Positions 53,886-62,086 of a stretch of DNA of 64,000 nt are shown here, piece by piece. The stretch lies in assembly GCA_963977525.1 (NCBI GenBank), contig CAXBPC010000021.1, forward strand, positions 1 through 64,000, given 5' to 3'. The notes below the pieces were generated by a model, which saw nothing but the letters and a program-made list of their open reading frames with translations, ran no database searches and was not told the DNA's origin. The first letter of the stretch is position 1, and each line of letters opens with the position of its first letter. The stretch comes from Ancylomarina sp963977525. Its GTDB lineage: Bacteria > Bacteroidota > Bacteroidia > Bacteroidales > Marinifilaceae. The translations under genes were made by a program, and so were the position numbers.

Positions 53886-54100
53886 CTACATCACAATAAT
53901 CACATCTTCCAAAATTCCTTTATCTCCTCTATAATCTCTGGCACTGCTATAGATATAATCTTCCGGATAAGTAACCAATCCTCCCTCTACAGGATTGTTA
54001 TGGATGTAATTAATTTTTTCATCGAATACTTTATTGCTCCATAACTCGATTGGTTTATTATTGTGTTGCCAAAATTGATATTTCTTTACGCTAGAAGATT
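53886..54100 (-). pseudogene. 3' part of an interrupted REP-associated transposase (RAYT-A)
   Basis: A - strand frame of about 70 codons ends in TAG at 53886-53888. It contains KKYQFWQHNNKPIELWSNKV, YIHNNPVEGG and SSARDYRGDKGILEDV, the C-terminal signature of IS200-like RAYT transposases. It breaks off at the REP-B palindrome (54108). Its 5' start appears beyond the inserted element at 54808 (MSRNYKFP). Confidence 0.8.
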
Positions 54101-54107
54101 TTGCTCC

Positions 54108-54144
54108 GCTGGCGCGAGCTTGTAGCTCGTGCTCTACGAAGCAG
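54108..54144 (+). repeat. REP-B palindrome, left end of inserted element
   Basis: GCTGGCGCGAGCTTGTAGCT then CGTGCTCTACGAAGCAG, with the GAGCTTGTAGCTC palindrome. An inverted copy is at 54746-54785. Confidence 0.8.
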
Positions 54145-54176
54145 TCAAAATATTACAAGATTTCAACAGAAATCTG

Positions 54177-54714
54177 TCATAATTCTCTCGCATAGTTTTT
54201 TGCACTGCTGTATTTCCAGTGATTTGCTTGTTCTACAAAACCAGCTTCCACCGGATTATTGTGAATGTAGTCCATTTTTTGAGTGATTACTTTATTTGAC
54301 CATAATTCAATTGGCATATTGTTTTGTTGCCAAAACTGCCGATGTTTCACATTACTATTCATTTTTCCTGCACGCTTCATCATCCATAGAATCCATTCTT
54401 TTCTACTTTCCTGAGGATTTTCTTCAATCAATCTTTGAATTTGTTTTGATGAATAGGTTTTGAACTCTTTTATTATTTTCCCTGGATCAGAATTTTGATC
54501 ATTAAATATCAAATGAACATGACTAGGCATAATGCAGTATGCATATACTACCATTCCTTTGTGAAACAATATTGTAAACTGTTAGCAATCGCCGCAAAAT
54601 ACTGCTCACGAACAAATACATCAATCCAATAGCTTGTCGCAAAGCTAATGAAGTACAAACCCTCCTTGTTATGAATTGAAAATCGACGTAGTCAAACTTA
54701 TATTTTCGACTCAA
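54177..54714 (-). pseudogene. frameshifted REP-associated tyrosine transposase (RAYT-B)
   Basis: Three frames together give one RAYT. A start (L/M)SRKYKF at 54714 is followed by a second frame with LYFISFATSYWIDVFVREQY at about 54668-54548. The third frame, 54569-54177, holds YAYCIMPSHVHLIF (the HUH pair HVH), EFKTYSSKQI (candidate catalytic Tyr), FWQQNNMPIELWSNKV and YIHNNPVEAG. At least two indels break it. It is bracketed by inverted REP-B palindromes. Confidence 0.88.
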
Positions 54715-54745
54715 ACCTTATCTGAGATTAATTTTTACTTCATTT

Positions 54746-54785
54746 CTGCTTCGCAGAGCACGAGCTACAAGCTCGCGCTAGCAGG
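54746..54785 (-). repeat. REP-B palindrome, right end of inserted element
   Basis: CTGCTTCGCAGAGCACGAGC then TACAAGCTCGCGCTAGCAGG, the inverted partner of 54108-54144. Confidence 0.8.
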
Positions 54786-54808
54786 GGAAATTTATAATTA
54801 CGACTCAT
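54785..54808 (-). pseudogene. 5' start of the interrupted RAYT-A
   Basis: ATG at 54808 gives MSRNYKFP, the standard RAYT N-terminus, and runs directly into the REP-B palindrome. With 53886-54100 it flanks the inserted RAYT-B element; about 100 codons of RAYT-A are missing. Confidence 0.6.
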
Positions 54809-54857
54809 AGTTGACCTTACCCTTAATTTTTGAAATTTATTGCTTGTGTGTTACTTA

Positions 54858-54883
54858 CCACACGATGGAATCGTGCGGCAGCG
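54858..54883 (-). repeat. REP-A palindrome, inverted
   Basis: CCACACGATGGAATCGTGCG then GCAGCG; the inverted outer partner of 53855-53880. Confidence 0.8.
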
Positions 54884-54898
54884 TGTGGTATTGTAATC

Positions 54899-55480
54899 TT
54901 ATTTCACCAACTCGTAACTAATTAGAATCTTGTGCTCAAGCTTTTTTAAGGTTTCGTTTTTCATGTCTCTGTCAACTTCTTCGCCCCAGCAAAATCTTAA
55001 CACTTTTATTCCGTTTAATTCATCTTCCCAAGCCATGCCATAAAAGAGTAGAGGTGTTTTCTGTTCATATACAATTTTGCCTTGTTTTATAGGCATCCAG
55101 TAATGCGTTTTTCTAAACTTATTTGCAATATCAAACCTGTCGGTACATTCTCCATTGGGATGGACGATACTAAGCCAATAAATTTCTGTGGTATTCGAAC
55201 TTATTTTCGAAAACAGTTTTAATTCTTTGACTTTAGCCTCAGGTTTCCAACTACCAAACTGATGCTTTTTGTGCTTAATGATAGAATCATTTTCAAATTC
55301 TTCGATGTGTACAATTAAGTTGTAGCCATCTTTTACGGATTCAAAATCAAACTTGAAAACTTCAAGTCCCATCATTTTAAGAGCTGTGTTTACATCTTTG
55401 GGTTCTAAGGTTTTATTTAAGGATTGTGCCGAAGCAAAAAATGGTATTGTTAGAATCAATCCGATAAGTAGTTTCTTCAT
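54899..55480 (-). CDS. exported protein of unknown function
   Basis: A 193-aa protein with a signal peptide (MKKLLIGLILTIPFFASAQ) and a mature part of mixed alpha/beta character. It has KLFSKISSNTTEIYWLSIVHPNGECTDR in the middle and two further cysteines. I recognise no domain. It follows the gene at 55541 on the same strand with a 60-bp gap, so they may share a transcript. Confidence 0.6.
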   Translation of the reverse strand: MKKLLIGLILTIPFFASAQSLNKTLEPKDVNTALKMMGLEVFKFDFESVKDGYNLIVHIEEFENDSIIKHKKHQFGSWKPEAKVKELKLFSKISSNTTEIYWLSIVHPNGECTDRFDIANKFRKTHYWMPIKQGKIVYEQKTPLLFYGMAWEDELNGIKVLRFCWGEEVDRDMKNETLKKLEHKILISYELVK

Positions 55481-55540
55481 TTTTATGGCTTATAGTATCA
55501 ATTCTCTTCATTTAAATTCAATCTGTTAGCTTTCATATGC

Positions 55541-56584
55541 TTAAATATCATATGAAATACCGATAGAAAAATTACTAGGAATATCGTTAAGTTGGAAGAT
55601 ATGGTTGACTTCAACATAGAAATCAAGATTATTGCTTACATGATATTCATAACCAAGACTAGGACTTAGTCGAGGTAGGAAACGTAAATCGCTATCTGTG
55701 TCATTCCATAATTTACCAATATCTAAAAGTCTAATAGCTAAGTAAAAATTAGACTTTGGCATTCTGTAAAAATCATATAGATAACTTATGTTGACGTTAA
55801 AGTATTTCTCCGATGATTTGTAGTTCTCGTCTTCAAATTTTCCATACTCAACTCCAAATTTGAATGAATGCCTCGAAGCCTCCGAAATAAATAGTTCGCC
55901 TCCTAATTGAATAAATGATTCTGATGCTGTATTGTCAGAGAAATAGGGGTTACTAGAATAATTTGAATATTGTGAATAAAATTTCCAATCATATATTCTG
56001 TTTTGCTTTTCTACATCTTTATTTTTGTAATAAGAAATTCTGCCATCGTTATAAGCAATAACTATACTGGATATATCTTCCTCAGTATAGTTAATGTTAT
56101 CTACCTTATTAAAGAGGTAAGTGTTGTCATTGACCAAATATTTTAAAACACCTTTATACTTATCTATTTCTTTCTTATAAGTTTTCGATTCGATTTTAAC
56201 AATCTTAGAACCAGAATCAAGCAGAATTATTTTGTTGTCTTTAAGAACATATAGTTGCATATGATCATTGATGATTGTTTTATAAAGACTTAATTTTGTT
56301 CCTTCGACTACAGATTCAAATAATTTAGCTTCTCCATTGTATTCTATATTTTTAAGAACACTTGTTTTACCTTCAACAAAATCGATATCTGAAATTTGAT
56401 AAATCTGCTTAGCTCCCAGGGCATCTGCTACTTCAACACTATTGGGGATAGATGGGTAGAAATAGAGATCACCATTAACAATGGATTTATTTTTAAAATG
56501 GACTTTCGATTCTTTTACAAACTCCTGAGAAAACAAAGAAGTTAAAGAAAGAAACAAGATTAGGGTAGTGGTAAAGATTTTCAT
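55541..56584 (-). CDS. exported outer-membrane-like protein of unknown function
   Basis: A 347-aa protein with a signal peptide (MKIFTTTLILFLSLTSLFS). The first 190 residues resemble a family with repeated charged strands (KSKVHFKNKSIVNGDLYFYP). The last 150 show amphipathic strands (HSFKFGVEYGKF, YHVSNNLDFYVEVNHIF, FSIGISYDI) ending in an aromatic/hydrophobic residue pattern, as in a small outer-membrane barrel. No specific function can be given. Confidence 0.65.
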   Translation of the reverse strand: MKIFTTTLILFLSLTSLFSQEFVKESKVHFKNKSIVNGDLYFYPSIPNSVEVADALGAKQIYQISDIDFVEGKTSVLKNIEYNGEAKLFESVVEGTKLSLYKTIINDHMQLYVLKDNKIILLDSGSKIVKIESKTYKKEIDKYKGVLKYLVNDNTYLFNKVDNINYTEEDISSIVIAYNDGRISYYKNKDVEKQNRIYDWKFYSQYSNYSSNPYFSDNTASESFIQLGGELFISEASRHSFKFGVEYGKFEDENYKSSEKYFNVNISYLYDFYRMPKSNFYLAIRLLDIGKLWNDTDSDLRFLPRLSPSLGYEYHVSNNLDFYVEVNHIFQLNDIPSNFSIGISYDI

Positions 56585-56647
56585 AGGTTAGTGGGGTTAT
56601 AGGTTTGGGTTTAGTGAGTTTCTATTTTTTTTTATGACTCGTACTTT

Positions 56648-57067
56648 CTAATGCGTCAATTTTATTCGAATCATGTCTAATATGATATCTAAGTCGGGTT
56701 GGGTTTTTACCTCTATTTGAATTGTTCGTCCCTCAGCATATTTCTTGGCTTCCGATAGATCGTTCTTTATGGTTTTAGGCAAATCACTATTAAGGATTAA
56801 GTTGGCGGCTTTGTCTCCCAATGTAAATGCGGTTCGGAAATAATTATTGCAGGGTACGATAAATAGCACGTTTCGCTTTTTTGTGAACATCTTCAGAATC
56901 CAACCTGACTTTTTGTTGTAGAACTTCCACACAGGCTTAAAATCACCATATTCTGTCTCAATGAATGTTGCAATTGTATCTAGGAACTTCTTGCTTGCCG
57001 ATAAATCATGTGTTAACATCTTGTCATCAGGCTCAATCAATTTTTCTGTGTAAATACTTGCCGACAT
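56648..57067 (-). CDS. DUF3788-like protein
   Basis: A 139-aa soluble protein matching the DUF3788 pattern: opening MLTHDLSASKKFLDTIATFI, then WKFYNKKSGWILKMFTKKRNVLFIVPC and FRTAFTLGDKAA. The family is common in Bacteroidota and has a YdhG/DUF1801-like alpha-beta fold; function is unknown. Confidence 0.8.
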   Translation of the reverse strand: MSASIYTEKLIEPDDKMLTHDLSASKKFLDTIATFIETEYGDFKPVWKFYNKKSGWILKMFTKKRNVLFIVPCNNYFRTAFTLGDKAANLILNSDLPKTIKNDLSEAKKYAEGRTIQIEVKTQPDLDIILDMIRIKLTH

Positions 57068-57115
57068 AAGTCTATAATTTAAGATGAGTGTTTGAATGAC
57101 TTTCCAATAGAGAAC

Positions 57116-57478
57116 CTATTTCTTCTCCCCATATTTCTTTACTGAGTCTGAAAAGACCAAGAAATAGGCAACCAGGCCTAATGCAACAAGTAGGGTTGAG
57201 TGAGCATAAACAAACTCTTTACCTGACCAAAAGATCATAAATAAGGTCATTGCAATGGCTAGTAAGGTGATGACACTTAGGATGTACCTAGTAAACTTCA
57301 CCTTAAATAATAGGCCTATTGCTAATAGGATGCCTATACCGCCGAAGATTTTAATATTGCCTGTATCATGAACAAAGAAATGCTTAAAATACTCGGTTGC
57401 TGTAGCTATTAAAAAAAATAAAATTGCAGTGAGTAGTGTGCTGAGGAATCCTTCCTGATAGTGAAATCGTTTTTTCAT
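57116..57478 (-). CDS. small four-helix membrane protein, unknown
   Basis: A 120-aa protein with four hydrophobic segments (FLSTLLTAILFFLIAT; IKIFGGIGILLAIGLLF; ILSVITLLAIAMTLFMIF; TLLVALGLVAYFLVF), basic ends and no conserved catalytic residue. I cannot assign a family. It may share a transcript with the DUF3788-like gene 49 bp downstream. Confidence 0.6.
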   Translation of the reverse strand: MKKRFHYQEGFLSTLLTAILFFLIATATEYFKHFFVHDTGNIKIFGGIGILLAIGLLFKVKFTRYILSVITLLAIAMTLFMIFWSGKEFVYAHSTLLVALGLVAYFLVFSDSVKKYGEKK

Positions 57479-57506
57479 GCTTGTTGTTTTTAATAGTAAT
57501 ATGCCT

Positions 57507-57540
57507 TAAAAGACTGCCAATCGGGGGGTGGCAGTCTTTT
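57507..57540 (-). terminator. repeat-family hairpin 7
   Basis: AAAAGACTGCCAATC and TGGCAGTCTTTT pair around GGGGGG-rich loop bases. It shares TAGTAATATGCCTT upstream with hairpin 10. It lies between the lipoprotein gene and the membrane-protein gene. Confidence 0.7.
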
Positions 57541-57612
57541 ATATTAGTTTTTGTTGAGCAAAGACGTTTATCAGGCAAAGGAGACTATTCTCGTTATTGT
57601 TCTTGTATTTTG

Positions 57613-57639
57613 CCACACGATACAATCGTGCGGTAGCGG
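57613..57639 (-). repeat. REP-A palindrome, inverted, solitary
   Basis: CCACACGATACAATCGTGCG then GTAGCGG. No transposase remnant is seen beside this copy. Confidence 0.75.
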
Positions 57640-57657
57640 GGCTTTTGTTACCAGTCG

Positions 57658-58137
57658 TTATTTTGTCAACACAAGCTTGGCATCTATTGTATTATCGCCA
57701 CGCTCCCAAATAGGATCTCCATTTAACCAAACTTTTTCTACAAAGATTCCATTTGTAGGTCTTTTGAAAATAGCCTCGATGGTATCAGTATCAATATCGC
57801 TCCACTGAATATAAGTGATTGGTTTATCCGATGTTTCAGAATCATTTAGAAACACTCTAATTCTGTGCCCATTTTCATGTTTGTAAACGTGAAAGTTTCT
57901 TGGGGCGTCCATATTCTGATCATAAACTTCTTTGGTTTCTCCATCTATTACATAGAACAATTTAATGCCTTCAGCATCTATGTGATTGGGGTTTTCTGGA
58001 TTTAATAAATCTACATTTTGGGAATTTGAAACCGAAAACTCTATAGCTGTATCTACTATGATTCCTTTTATAGGTTCGTCTGATTTGTCACAAGAGAAAA
58101 GTAAAGTAGCTGTTAGAATAATTAATAAGTATCTCAT
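57658..58137 (-). CDS. lipoprotein of unknown function
   Basis: A 159-aa protein with a lipoprotein signal (MRYLLIILTATLLFSC, lipidated Cys16) and an acidic linker DKSDEPIKG, where an acidic stretch after the Cys is typical for surface export in Bacteroidota. The mature part is a beta-rich domain with no motif I know. Confidence 0.7.
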   Translation of the reverse strand: MRYLLIILTATLLFSCDKSDEPIKGIIVDTAIEFSVSNSQNVDLLNPENPNHIDAEGIKLFYVIDGETKEVYDQNMDAPRNFHVYKHENGHRIRVFLNDSETSDKPITYIQWSDIDTDTIEAIFKRPTNGIFVEKVWLNGDPIWERGDNTIDAKLVLTK

Positions 58138-59020
58138 AATTTTAGAAATTAAATTCGATAATAATCAGTGGCGACGTTTGTATAACTACAATATTGATGT
58201 TAAATCTCATTACTTGAATAGAGTCATGTTTTTTCCGAATCCCTAAAATAAGAAATATCCTCTAAAATTATCTCTCCACACGAAACAATTATGATTCTTT
58301 TCACTCTTTGTTTTCGAATACCTACACTTAAGGGTAGGGGATTTTATTTAAGGATATTCGGGTCTTATTTGGTTTTATATCTAATTCTACTATTATTCGC
58401 TTAAAGCTTTTATATAAAGAGATTAGCTGCCTGTACTTGCTTTGTATCTGTTTTGCTATGTAAAGCATGACTGTTAAGCTGTGGTGGTTGCGAGTTTCAT
58501 TTATTTTTCAAAGTTTTGATTTCCTGTTTTAGTGTATTGTTAATTGTTTTAGCTCTTTGTGCTAGACTGTTGGTTTGGGTGCTTGCTAGCTTGGTAATTG
58601 AGGGCGGCGGAAGGTTAAAAGGGGACGAAGGAGAAGTGGAGTGGTATAGTATGGATACAAAATAACTTGGTATAAAGTGGTGACATAAAAAAAGGCTACC
58701 AATCGGGGAGAACCTACTCGATTATCATACTTTTTTTACCGCAGAGCATGAGCTATAAACTCGCCCTAGCTGAGCTTTGCTCGGGAAACTAAGCTACTCC
58801 GAAGGGCTCATGAGCACCCGAAATTATATTTAGCGATTAAAAAACCAACAGTCTATTTATTTCTTACTATTTATTACTCGGTAAGCGGCTAATAATCTAT
58901 GTGTTGAGTTTTCTTAATTATTCGTTTTTTTGTAACTTACAAGGAGTCCTCTTTCTCTTATAAAGTGTAGTCTTATACACTGTGTTGTAGATTTGTGTTT
59001 AAACGGAATAATTAGATGAT
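58138..59020. other. 883-bp gene-poor region with decayed repeats
   Basis: No credible gene. It holds a half hairpin of the terminator family (58688-58712, AAAAGGCTACCAATCGGGGA, second arm lost) and a diverged REP-B copy (58739-58775, CAGAGCATGAGCTATAAACT then CGCCCTAGC). The rest is AT-rich; the end must contain the citrate synthase promoter. Confidence 0.55.
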
Positions 59021-60307
59021 ATGTCTGATCTAAAAAAAGGAATCCAAAATCATTTACGAGAATTGCAGTTAGAAATTGATGACATTTTTGCCAAAGGTCG
59101 GGATGCTGTAGTTTCGGAAGTTAACGTTGGGCAAATATATGGTGGCATGCGTGGATTGGTTGCATTGGCTTGTAACACATCCTATGTCGATCCTTATTCG
59201 GGACTTTATATTGGCGAGTATACCACCGATGAATTTTCGAATAAGTTGCCCGAGGAAATATTTTTTCTCCTATCAACTGGGAAATTTCCAGACACGAAAG
59301 CGCTCGTTAATTTTCAGAATGATTTGAATAAACGTGCCATAATTCCTCAATATGTTTGGGATGTCTTGCGCGGTCTTCCTAAAGATACGCATCCAATGAC
59401 CATGTTGAGCCTCGGTATTTTATCCATGGAAAATGAGTCTGTTTTTAAGAAGGCATATCAAAAGGGTCTGGAAAAACCTGATTATTGGAAATATACTTTG
59501 GAGGATGCCTTGAATATACTTGCAAAGTTACCAGCACTTGCAGGGGGTATCTATCGAATAAGGTTTGGCGATGGGCATTTAATACCACACGATTCCAGTT
59601 TAGATTGGTCGGGTAATTTGGCACATATGCTTGGTGTTAACGACGATAAGGGCTTTGCAGATTTAATGCGTCTGTATTTGGTTTTGCATTGCGATCATGA
59701 AGGTGGGAATGTAAGCGCATTTACATCAAGAGTGGTAAACTCAGCTCTTTCCGATTTGTATTATGCCGTATCTGCCGGACTTAACGGCCTGGCCGGTCCA
59801 TTGCATGGATTAGCTAATCAGGAATGTTTACGATTTATTCTAAAAATTCACGACAAATTTGGAGCAGATCCCGATGAGGAAGACTTGAAAGCCTATATTT
59901 TAGATATTCTTGATTCAGGGAATGTGATACCGGGTTACGGGCATGCGGTATTGCGCGTTACCGACCCTCGATTCTCTGCTTTTATGAATTTTGGTGAGAT
60001 CAATTGCGCAGGTAACCCTTGTTTTAAAATTGCAAAGAAACTCTTCTCAATAGTTCCCGTTATTTTAATGCATTATAAGAAAGGTAAAGTAGCAAATCCT
60101 TGGCCCAACGTAGATGCCATGTCGGGTTCACTTCTGCATCATTACGGGGTGAATGAGTTCGATTTTTATACCGTTCTGTTTGGTGTGTCCAGAGTAATGG
60201 GATTTTGTGCTCAGAATATCCTTGCACAGGGATTAGGACAGCCAATTATAAGACCTAAAAGTGTGACCAATAAATGGGTGATTGAAAGACTTAAGGCGCA
60301 AGGCTAA
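59021..60307 (+). CDS. gltA: citrate synthase, eukaryote-like type
   Basis: A 428-aa citrate synthase. Catalytic residues are in LHCDHEGGNVSAF (His), GLAGPLHGLANQE (His near residue 262) and IPGYGHAVLRVTDPRF (His, Asp). Its opening and length fit the shorter eukaryotic-like Si-synthases of Bacteroidota rather than the NADH-sensitive E. coli type. It condenses oxaloacetate and acetyl-CoA, the entry to the citric acid cycle. It stands alone. Confidence 0.95.
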   Translation: MSDLKKGIQNHLRELQLEIDDIFAKGRDAVVSEVNVGQIYGGMRGLVALACNTSYVDPYSGLYIGEYTTDEFSNKLPEEIFFLLSTGKFPDTKALVNFQNDLNKRAIIPQYVWDVLRGLPKDTHPMTMLSLGILSMENESVFKKAYQKGLEKPDYWKYTLEDALNILAKLPALAGGIYRIRFGDGHLIPHDSSLDWSGNLAHMLGVNDDKGFADLMRLYLVLHCDHEGGNVSAFTSRVVNSALSDLYYAVSAGLNGLAGPLHGLANQECLRFILKIHDKFGADPDEEDLKAYILDILDSGNVIPGYGHAVLRVTDPRFSAFMNFGEINCAGNPCFKIAKKLFSIVPVILMHYKKGKVANPWPNVDAMSGSLLHHYGVNEFDFYTVLFGVSRVMGFCAQNILAQGLGQPIIRPKSVTNKWVIERLKAQG

Positions 60308-60399
60308 GAGAATTTTACCAGATCAGGATTTAATGTATCTCGATCTGGGCACTTTTATCATGAGATTGCCAAGCCCTCTTCCTCGCACTAGTGGGGGGT

Positions 60400-60490
60400 G
60401 AGGGTCTCACTCTTTTTGTGAGGCTCTCAATAAATAGTAATATTAGTCATAACCTGACATTTACGGCTTGGCTATAGTCAGAGCATGACG
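60400..60490 (-). repeat. 92-bp intergenic repeat, copy 2
   Basis: GAGGGTCTCACTCTTTTTGT to GAGCATGACG; the reverse complement of 8960-9052, more than 50 kb away. Confidence 0.8.
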
Positions 60491-60564
60491 CTTAATAAAC
60501 TGCGTCGAATTTCGCTTTTGAATTAAAACGGCACTGTAAGTCATAAGATTCTGATGATACAAAG

Positions 60565-60596
60565 AAAGGCTGCCAATCGGGGAGTGGCAGCCTTTT
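60565..60596 (-). terminator. repeat-family terminator hairpin 9
   Basis: AAAGGCTGCCAATC and GTGGCAGCCTTT pair; between citrate synthase and the lumazine-binding-like gene. Confidence 0.75.
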
Positions 60597-60690
60597 ATTA
60601 CTTGGGCAATTATAATATTTGCCTTATCTACCGACCAAAGGGAAGTCCCCCGCTAGCGCTACCGGGGGGGCTTTTGTTGGGGGAGTTGTT

Positions 60691-61152
60691 TTATTTATCA
60701 TTTTTAGGCAAGATTGTCCAAAAGACATTTATTATTTTCCATTCATTATTATATTTCCCCATATGTAAATAATCTATGAAATTATATTGATTTGTTGATA
60801 CTTTCACAGTAGCAGCATTTCCAACAATGTCATATATTTCAACAACTGATTCTATTGGTTCTTCTGGATTTGCAGCATGTCTGTTGGTGTTATTTTCTGC
60901 TCTCATAATCATATATGATGCACTTAGGTTTCGAATATACTCAGTCCCATTTTTTGATTTCTGAATATTTCTTTTAACCAATTCAGGATGCAATGCTTTT
61001 TCCATTCTTTTCCCATCCTTATAGAAATATCCTTCAATATAATCTAATGCTGTTTTTTTTATAGCAATTGAATCTTCAGTTGATTGGGCCGAAAGACCTA
61101 AGGTAAACATCAGAATGACAGCAAATAATAAACTTGATTTTAATAATCTCAT
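60691..61152 (-). CDS. exported NTF2-like protein (putative lumazine-binding type)
   Basis: A 153-aa protein with a signal peptide (MRLLKSSLLFAVILMFTLGLSAQ) and a SnoaL/NTF2-like cone fold. The pattern KKTALDYIEGYFYKDGKRMEKALHPELVKR and the end YLHMGKYNNEWKIINVFW is that of the Lumazine_bd_2 group. A ligand or enzyme activity cannot be told. It follows another NTF2-like gene with a 15-bp gap. Confidence 0.85.
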   Translation of the reverse strand: MRLLKSSLLFAVILMFTLGLSAQSTEDSIAIKKTALDYIEGYFYKDGKRMEKALHPELVKRNIQKSKNGTEYIRNLSASYMIMRAENNTNRHAANPEEPIESVVEIYDIVGNAATVKVSTNQYNFIDYLHMGKYNNEWKIINVFWTILPKNDK

Positions 61153-61167
61153 AATTTAAGTTTTTAA

Positions 61168-61653
61168 TTATTCAATAATTTTAAGAGGTGCAGGGTACGA
61201 GAAACAAACCTGTTTAAATTGGACTTTCCCATTCGTTTTTATTAATGAGCCTACAAATCTGATTTCATAAGTCTTATTATCTCTCCAAGGGCCGCTCGAC
61301 CCAACAACCGCAAACCATGCCACGTTTTGTTTAAGCCTAATAACAATTTTATCTAGTGGTATTCTAAAGTCAAACCATAATTTCCAATCTAATAACACGA
61401 GTTTCTTCATTTCGTCAATTCCAGTTATGAATTCCTTTGGTCCAGTACCGATGCAGACAACATCTTCAGAGAATAATTTCATGAAATCATCAATTATTAA
61501 ACTATCTCTCTCAATATATCCTCCCTGAAACTCCTCAAACACCTCCAAAACTTCTTCTTTGGTAAGTTTTTCAATATCATTTTTTTGAGCAAAGGAAGAG
61601 CTAGCAACACTTAACAAAATTGTAAGAAAAGAGCTTGTGATAAATATTTTCAT
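61168..61653 (-). CDS. exported SnoaL/NTF2-like protein
   Basis: A 161-aa protein with a signal peptide (MKIFITSSFLTILLSVASSSFAQ) and a SnoaL/DUF4440-like fold: MKLFSEDVVCIGTGPKEFITGIDEM and the late VGSLIKTNGKVQFKQVCFSYP. It forms an apparent two-gene unit with the related downstream gene, perhaps an old duplication. No function is known. Confidence 0.8.
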   Translation of the reverse strand: MKIFITSSFLTILLSVASSSFAQKNDIEKLTKEEVLEVFEEFQGGYIERDSLIIDDFMKLFSEDVVCIGTGPKEFITGIDEMKKLVLLDWKLWFDFRIPLDKIVIRLKQNVAWFAVVGSSGPWRDNKTYEIRFVGSLIKTNGKVQFKQVCFSYPAPLKIIE

Positions 61654-61713
61654 ATTTTATGGTTTAATATTATTGTCTATTAGTTTCATGTGCTTATTAG
61701 TAATATGCCTTGT

Positions 61714-61744
61714 AAAGGCTGCCAATCGGGGAGAGGCAGCCTTT
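61714..61744 (-). terminator. repeat-family terminator hairpin 10
   Basis: AAAGGCTGCCAATC and GAGGCAGCCTTT pair; lies downstream of the ATPase operon. Confidence 0.75.
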
Positions 61745-61810
61745 AAACTATTGGAATTTAATATTATTACTTACCATATGATATAATCGCCTAGTAAAAT
61801 GGAACACTTG

Positions 61811-62086
61811 TTATTCAATAAATTCAATTGTTTCATTTTTTACTACATCATATTCTTTCTTATAAGCAGAAAGAAAAGCTCTTTCGTTTTTCGTATTTAT
61901 TTCAATTAATTTCGCAGAAGAATTAAAGTGATCTGTATTATAATCAACAGCTGTTTTCTTATTCTCTTGTGATTCTGCAACAGAAAATATTACTTGAGTA
62001 TCCTTTGGTTTATGCTTATAGATGAAATCTAGTATCAATTTTCGATTACTTTCATCAACATCTTCTTTAAAAATTGCATCCATCAC
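61811..62086 (-). CDS. C-terminal part of the split SMC-like ATPase (Walker B end)
   Basis: A 91-codon frame starting GTG-ATG at 62086. Upstream in the same frame lies LPFVM, giving LPFVMDAIFKEDVDESNR, a Walker B/D-loop region of Rad50/SMC-type ATPases, then LILDFIYKHKPKDTQVIFSVAES, the last strand with switch. It therefore looks like the end of the gene at 62083-63534, put out of frame by the (TATG)5 tract. The GTG overlaps the TGA of the first part by 4 bases, so it might also be translated separately by coupling. Confidence 0.75.
   Translation of the reverse strand: MMDAIFKEDVDESNRKLILDFIYKHKPKDTQVIFSVAESQENKKTAVDYNTDHFNSSAKLIEINTKNERAFLSAYKKEYDVVKNETIEFIE

Noticed and set aside
54785..54850. 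Separate small gene starting MSRNYKFP
   Set aside because: It runs at once into a REP palindrome; it is the broken start of the RAYT-A transposase.
61771..61800. Eighth REP-A copy
   Set aside because: CCATATGATATAATCGCCTAG resembles REP-A weakly but has lost the pairing arms; similarity is too low to list.
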